Below are positions 60,778-64,000 of a stretch of 64,000 nucleotides of DNA, one piece after another; within the stretch, counting starts at the first letter, position 1; each line of letters opens with the position of its first letter. The stretch lies in assembly GCA_038373885.1 (NCBI GenBank), contig JAWZYV010013563.1:603001-667000 (forward strand). Direction: 5' to 3'. The position numbers were made by a program, and so were the translations under genes. Under the pieces are notes generated by a model. That model searched no databases, was not told where the DNA came from, and was given only the letters and a program-made list of their open reading frames with translations. This stretch comes from Cheiracanthium punctorium (lineage: Eukaryota; Arthropoda; Arachnida; Araneae; Cheiracanthiidae).

Positions 60778-60785
60778 AATGCAAT

Positions 60786-60967
60786 CAGTGGGGTAGCCAA
60801 GAGGGGGGGAGGGGTCAGGGGCGGTCACGACTCCCCCATGAGGAATTCTTTTGTCTTGCAAAATGTATTTTCTTCACTCTCTAATCGCACACACGTATAC
60901 ACATATATATGAGTTGCAGTAGTCGTAGCTCCCCCCCCCCCTTGAAAAGTTTCTCGCTACGCCAGTA
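60786..60967. mobile_element. hAT-type MITE, 182 bp, with 8-bp target duplication
   Basis: The ends CAGTGGGGTAGCC and, inverted, TACTGGCGTAGCG are versions of the CAGTGGCGTAGC terminus common in hAT MITEs. The exact direct duplication AATGCAAT lies at 60778-60785 and 60968-60975, the 8-bp length expected for hAT. G-rich (60801-60824 region) and C-rich (around 60930-60940) tracts sit just inside the ends. No coding capacity. Confidence 0.75.
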
Positions 60968-60971
60968 AATG

Positions 60972-60973
<2 letters not shown>

Positions 60974-61042
<69 letters not shown>
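60974..61042. repeat. (AT)n microsatellite
   Basis: About 68 bp of uninterrupted alternating AT begins at the right target duplication of the hAT MITE. Confidence 0.9.
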
Positions 61043-61045
<3 letters not shown>

Positions 61046-61142
61046 TTCAGTGAAATTATAACCCATTTAATAATTAACAAGTATTTTTACGATTATGTTA
61101 AATTCTAATGCGAAGAGTTAAATTTTAATGAGAAAGGATATA

Positions 61143-62551
61143 CACTGCTGGCCACCCAAATTGCAACACCAAGAAAAACAAGAGATATCACAACAAAATT
61201 TATTGTGTAGATAACATGTTGACCAAGTAACAAATGATTAAATTTACAGCATTCTATGAAGCGTGGTTCCTGCCAAAATCAGTACCCAGAGTAGCCGCCG
61301 TTGTTGGAGATCACAGCTGCCACACGCCTCGGCATTGATTCAAAGAGACTTTGAATGTGTTCTTGGGGTACAGCAGACCAAGCAGCTTCCACACGTTGCC
61401 AAAGTTGATCTGGTGTGACAGCTGGGGATGAACTCTGGGTCAGTCGTTGAGCAACCATGGACCACATGTTTTCTATCGGCGAAAGATCCGGAGAGCGCGC
61501 CGGCCAGGGAAGCAATTCAATCTGGTGATTGACGAAGAACCCTTGGACAATGCGTGCCACGTGTGGCCGTGCATTATCCTGCTGAAATATGGCTGTTGGC
61601 AAGCCCTGAAGGTAAGAAAGGACAACTGGCTCCAACACCTCGGAGATGTAGCGCTGGCTGGTTAAAGTACCGGCAATGCGTACTAGAGGAGTGCGAGAGA
61701 GATATCCGATACCGCCCCATACCATAATACCCGGTGCAGGACCAGTGTGACGGTGCATAATGCAGCTGTTCAGCATCCTCTCTCCACGGTGTCTCCAGAC
61801 TCGAATCCGACCGTCGTGGTGTTGCATACAGAAGCGTGACTCGTCAGTAAAGAGAATTTCATTCCATTCTGTCGTCCACATCCTTCTTTCATCGCACCAT
61901 TGGCGGCGGAGACGTCTGTGGTTCCGCGTCAGAGGTAGACAAAGCAACGGACGTCTTGCGGACAGACCATTCTGCTGTAAACGACGTCGAATGGTACGCG
62001 CAGACACTGGATGATGCGTTACAGACTGAATCTGCTGTGATATGGTTCGTGATGTGACTGAGCGGTCCGTCACTGCCATGCGTACAATCTGCCTGTCATC
62101 ACGTGACGTGGTGCACTGAGGTCGATGCGGTCGATCACGTCTGTCCGTCGTACCCTCCTGCACTCAACGATCACATATCCGCATCACAGTTGTTTGGTTT
62201 CGTCCAATACGACGACCGATTTCCCTGAAAGATAACCCACAATCTCGGTATGCCACTATCCTTCCTCTGTCAAACTCGGATACTTGATCAAAAGATGATC
62301 GTTGTTTCCTACGAGGCATAATTTATCGTTTTTTTGAAAAAAAAGCAAGAAAAACACAATTGCTGTACTTGAAACCGTCGAAATCTCCAAGCCTTAAATA
62401 GCGCTTTGAGGTGGCGCCACAGGCGCGCTTGATGTGCGTCTGCGCTGAAATTCTAATCATTTGCATATCTCACCTCAGCTAATGCATGTTGTAAATTTCA
62501 TATTATTTGCATGCTTCCTTCAGGGTGTTGCATTTACGATGGCCAGCAGTG
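61143..62551 (-). mobile_element. Tc1-like transposon, 1.41 kb, near-complete
   Basis: The ends are 28-bp inverted repeats: CACTGCTGGCCACCCAAATT and so on (61143-61170) against the inverse of 62524-62551, 24 of 28 identical. TA target duplications are at 61141-61142 and 62552-62553. The length and one-gene layout are those of Tc1-like elements. The transposase runs on the reverse strand (61279-62319). It is markedly GC-richer than surrounding DNA, a sign of recent arrival. Confidence 0.92.
61279..62319 (-). pseudogene. Tc1-like DD34E transposase with one in-frame stop
   Basis: Reading from ATG at 62317-62319 gives 346 codons, normal for Tc1 transposases. Residues 1-51 start MPRRKQRSSFDQVSEF and include a first HTH (FREIGRRIGRNQTTVMR). 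Codon 52 is TGA (62164-62166), where the family usually has Trp (TGG), a one-base change. The rest is open: a basic RDRPHRP linker, a second HTH (SARTIRRRLQQNGL), then the catalytic Asp of FTDESRF (residue 159), the Asp of FQQDNARPH (248) and the Glu of SPDLSPIENMW (283). The last two are separated by 34 residues, which defines DD34E. The frame ends NNGGYSGY-TGA. All three catalytic residues are intact, so inactivation appears recent. Confidence 0.92.
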
Positions 62552-62553
62552 TA

Positions 62554-64000
62554 TTTCATGAAAAATATTACATTTATATAACACGCGAAGAAGCGCTGTT
62601 TCCTTAGTTTTTCATCGGACCCTATGCATTTCCCGACATTTTATTTTCAAAACTCTTTTTTATAGTACTAAAATTCTCATGTTGTAATTTTGCAGCGGAA
62701 AGGAAACTAAAAGTAGTCTTAAGACTCAAAATCTCTTTGTAAATTCTAAATAATGTACACAAATTCCTAAAGTAGATGAGCCATTTTGATAAACGCAGTC
62801 TTGATAGAAGATTTTTTTCCAAAGGGTCGAAAACAAAAGAAATAACGAAGTAGCGAGGGCTCTAGTACAAAATCAAAAGAAAACCCCAGTTAGTTTCACA
62901 TTGACTGTTGACTGTGGGAAAATTGAGTTTTTCTTAAACTGCTGTTGATGAAGATGATTTTGTTTTTACAATCAAAACTTGATTAATTCATTAATTTAGC
63001 AATAAGTAATTAACTTCTTGCGCTCCAGGTTGACTTTTATCATTAAAGACTCTCAAAAAAAGTAAATTCCTTATGATTTCGATAGACATTACCCCACAGT
63101 TTTCAAGCATAGTATAAATAAGCAAGCAATAATTATAGTGAATGTAATAAAATTATAATGAAATACGTATGTAGGTCATGGTGCGCAAAGGGGTTAATAT
63201 TAACCAATTAGCAAATAATTATTAAGCTTGATGATTTACTTATTTAATATTTTAAGGAATAATCAAAATAATTATAACACTTAAATTAAATTTCTACAAA
63301 ATTCGAGCATCCTCCCATTCTTTTCCTTTTGAGACTGATGATTTATTTATTCAAAGTTTTGAGGAATAAATTTGAATAATTATAGCACTTAAATTAAATT
63401 TCTACAAAAATTGAGTTTCCTTCCACTCTTTCCGTTTGAGTACACCACTGGAAAAGATCAGACTAACAGCATCATAGTTTCACTTTATTCGGATACACAA
63501 TAATTTCAAATTTATGTCTCTCAAATTCCTATTGATCATTTTCGTGATTCCCGGCTATCAATTTGTCATGTATTTATGACAATGTAGTTAGTTATGTGTC
63601 ATCCTTGAAAGCTGGCATTGCACTGAGTATATAGTAATAAAGGTTACTTGATAATTCTGTACCGGTGAGTAACGCTTCATTTTATTCCATAACTATGTTT
63701 TACATAGAAGCAATTTTACTACAGTACATAGTGATAATTTTGGGCAACTAATCAGGAATTTTAATAATGATGAGAAATGAATACAGATAGTTCTACTGAG
63801 AAAAGGTTTTCAAATAAAATGGGCAAAAATCCATACCCCTTTGCCATAGGCAAATGGAATAAATGCGTGTCTACATATGAACGGGGGTTTTAATAGTACG
63901 TGAAAAGATTTATAGTGAACAACAGTAAAATGACACATGACATACGAGAATAGTGGTATTAATAACAGTAATTATATTTTTTAATAAAGACGTCAATGAA
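62554..64000. other. AT-rich non-coding DNA, nothing recognised
   Basis: No gene-like frame. Near 63185-63200 GCGCAAAGGGGTTAA resembles the right terminus of the TTAA miniatures, but no other part of that family is visible. Two ~60-bp stretches near 63235-63300 and 63345-63420 resemble each other (CACTTAAATTAAATTTCTAC in both), a small direct duplication. Confidence 0.45.

Noticed and set aside
60874..61080. Reverse frame with an (IY)n run as a membrane protein
   Set aside because: It is a translation of the (AT)n microsatellite and the right end of the hAT MITE.
61447..62014. Forward frames across the Tc1 element
   Set aside because: They are antisense shadows of the reverse-strand transposase, which accounts for the open frames.
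63180..63201. Seventh copy of the TTAA miniature
   Set aside because: Only about 15 bases resemble the right terminus; no internal sequence or partner end is visible.

Overview
This is a strongly AT-rich, intron- or intergene-like stretch of an animal nuclear genome, most likely an arthropod and plausibly a spider. The arthropod call rests on the mix of Tc1/mariner, piggyBac-like and pogo-like relics, a jockey/I-type RNase H relic and very low GC. The spider call is inference from resemblance to transposase families common in spider assemblies. I see no convincing host protein-coding exon. Every coding stretch I could recognise is transposon-derived and broken. The remaining reading frames are short chance frames in AT-rich DNA.

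Layout. 1-3.8 kb: unique-looking AT-rich DNA. 3.8-5.0 kb: a TTAA-flanked miniature element followed 13 bp later by a TA-flanked pogo/Tigger-like relic. 5.1-7.3 kb: about five diverged tandem units of roughly 400 bp, with a related single copy at 8.5-8.75 kb. 7.96-8.13 kb: a tRNA-headed SINE with a poly(A) tail. 11.7-12.3 kb: a fold-back element. 13.3-15.4 kb and 21.4-21.7 kb: more TTAA-flanked miniatures, one with a 110-bp palindrome. 18.0 and 36.0 kb: two copies of a small GTACACC-ended element. 27.8-29.6 kb: a nested pair, one mariner-like relic inserted into the arm of an older TA-flanked element. 31.3-32.9 kb: a mariner-like transposase fragment, then a LINE RNase H relic. 37.4-38.0 kb: a mariner-like miniature that keeps only the DNA-binding part of its transposase. 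39.6-39.8 kb: a promoter-like cluster (CCAAT box, perfect RFX X-box, two inverted ATGGCGGAT motifs). 42.8-46.1 kb: SINE-like, fold-back and MITE fragments. 46.1-55.7 kb: mostly featureless.

55.75-62.55 kb is a dense transposon cluster. It holds a 444-bp TTAA miniature, a second TTAA miniature with different ends (516 bp), and a 3.0-kb element with ~130-bp terminal repeats that carries a decayed DDE-type, hAT-like transposase. A 182-bp hAT miniature with a perfect 8-bp target duplication follows, then a long (AT)n tract, then a 1.41-kb Tc1-like element whose DD34E transposase is spoiled by only one visible in-frame stop.

No gene network can be described. The window records successive waves of DNA transposons in non-coding DNA. 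The items most worth checking are the divergent 3-kb transposon, the nested insertion, the TTAA miniature family that carries ATGGCGG motifs, and the X-box/CCAAT cluster, which may mark a host promoter.
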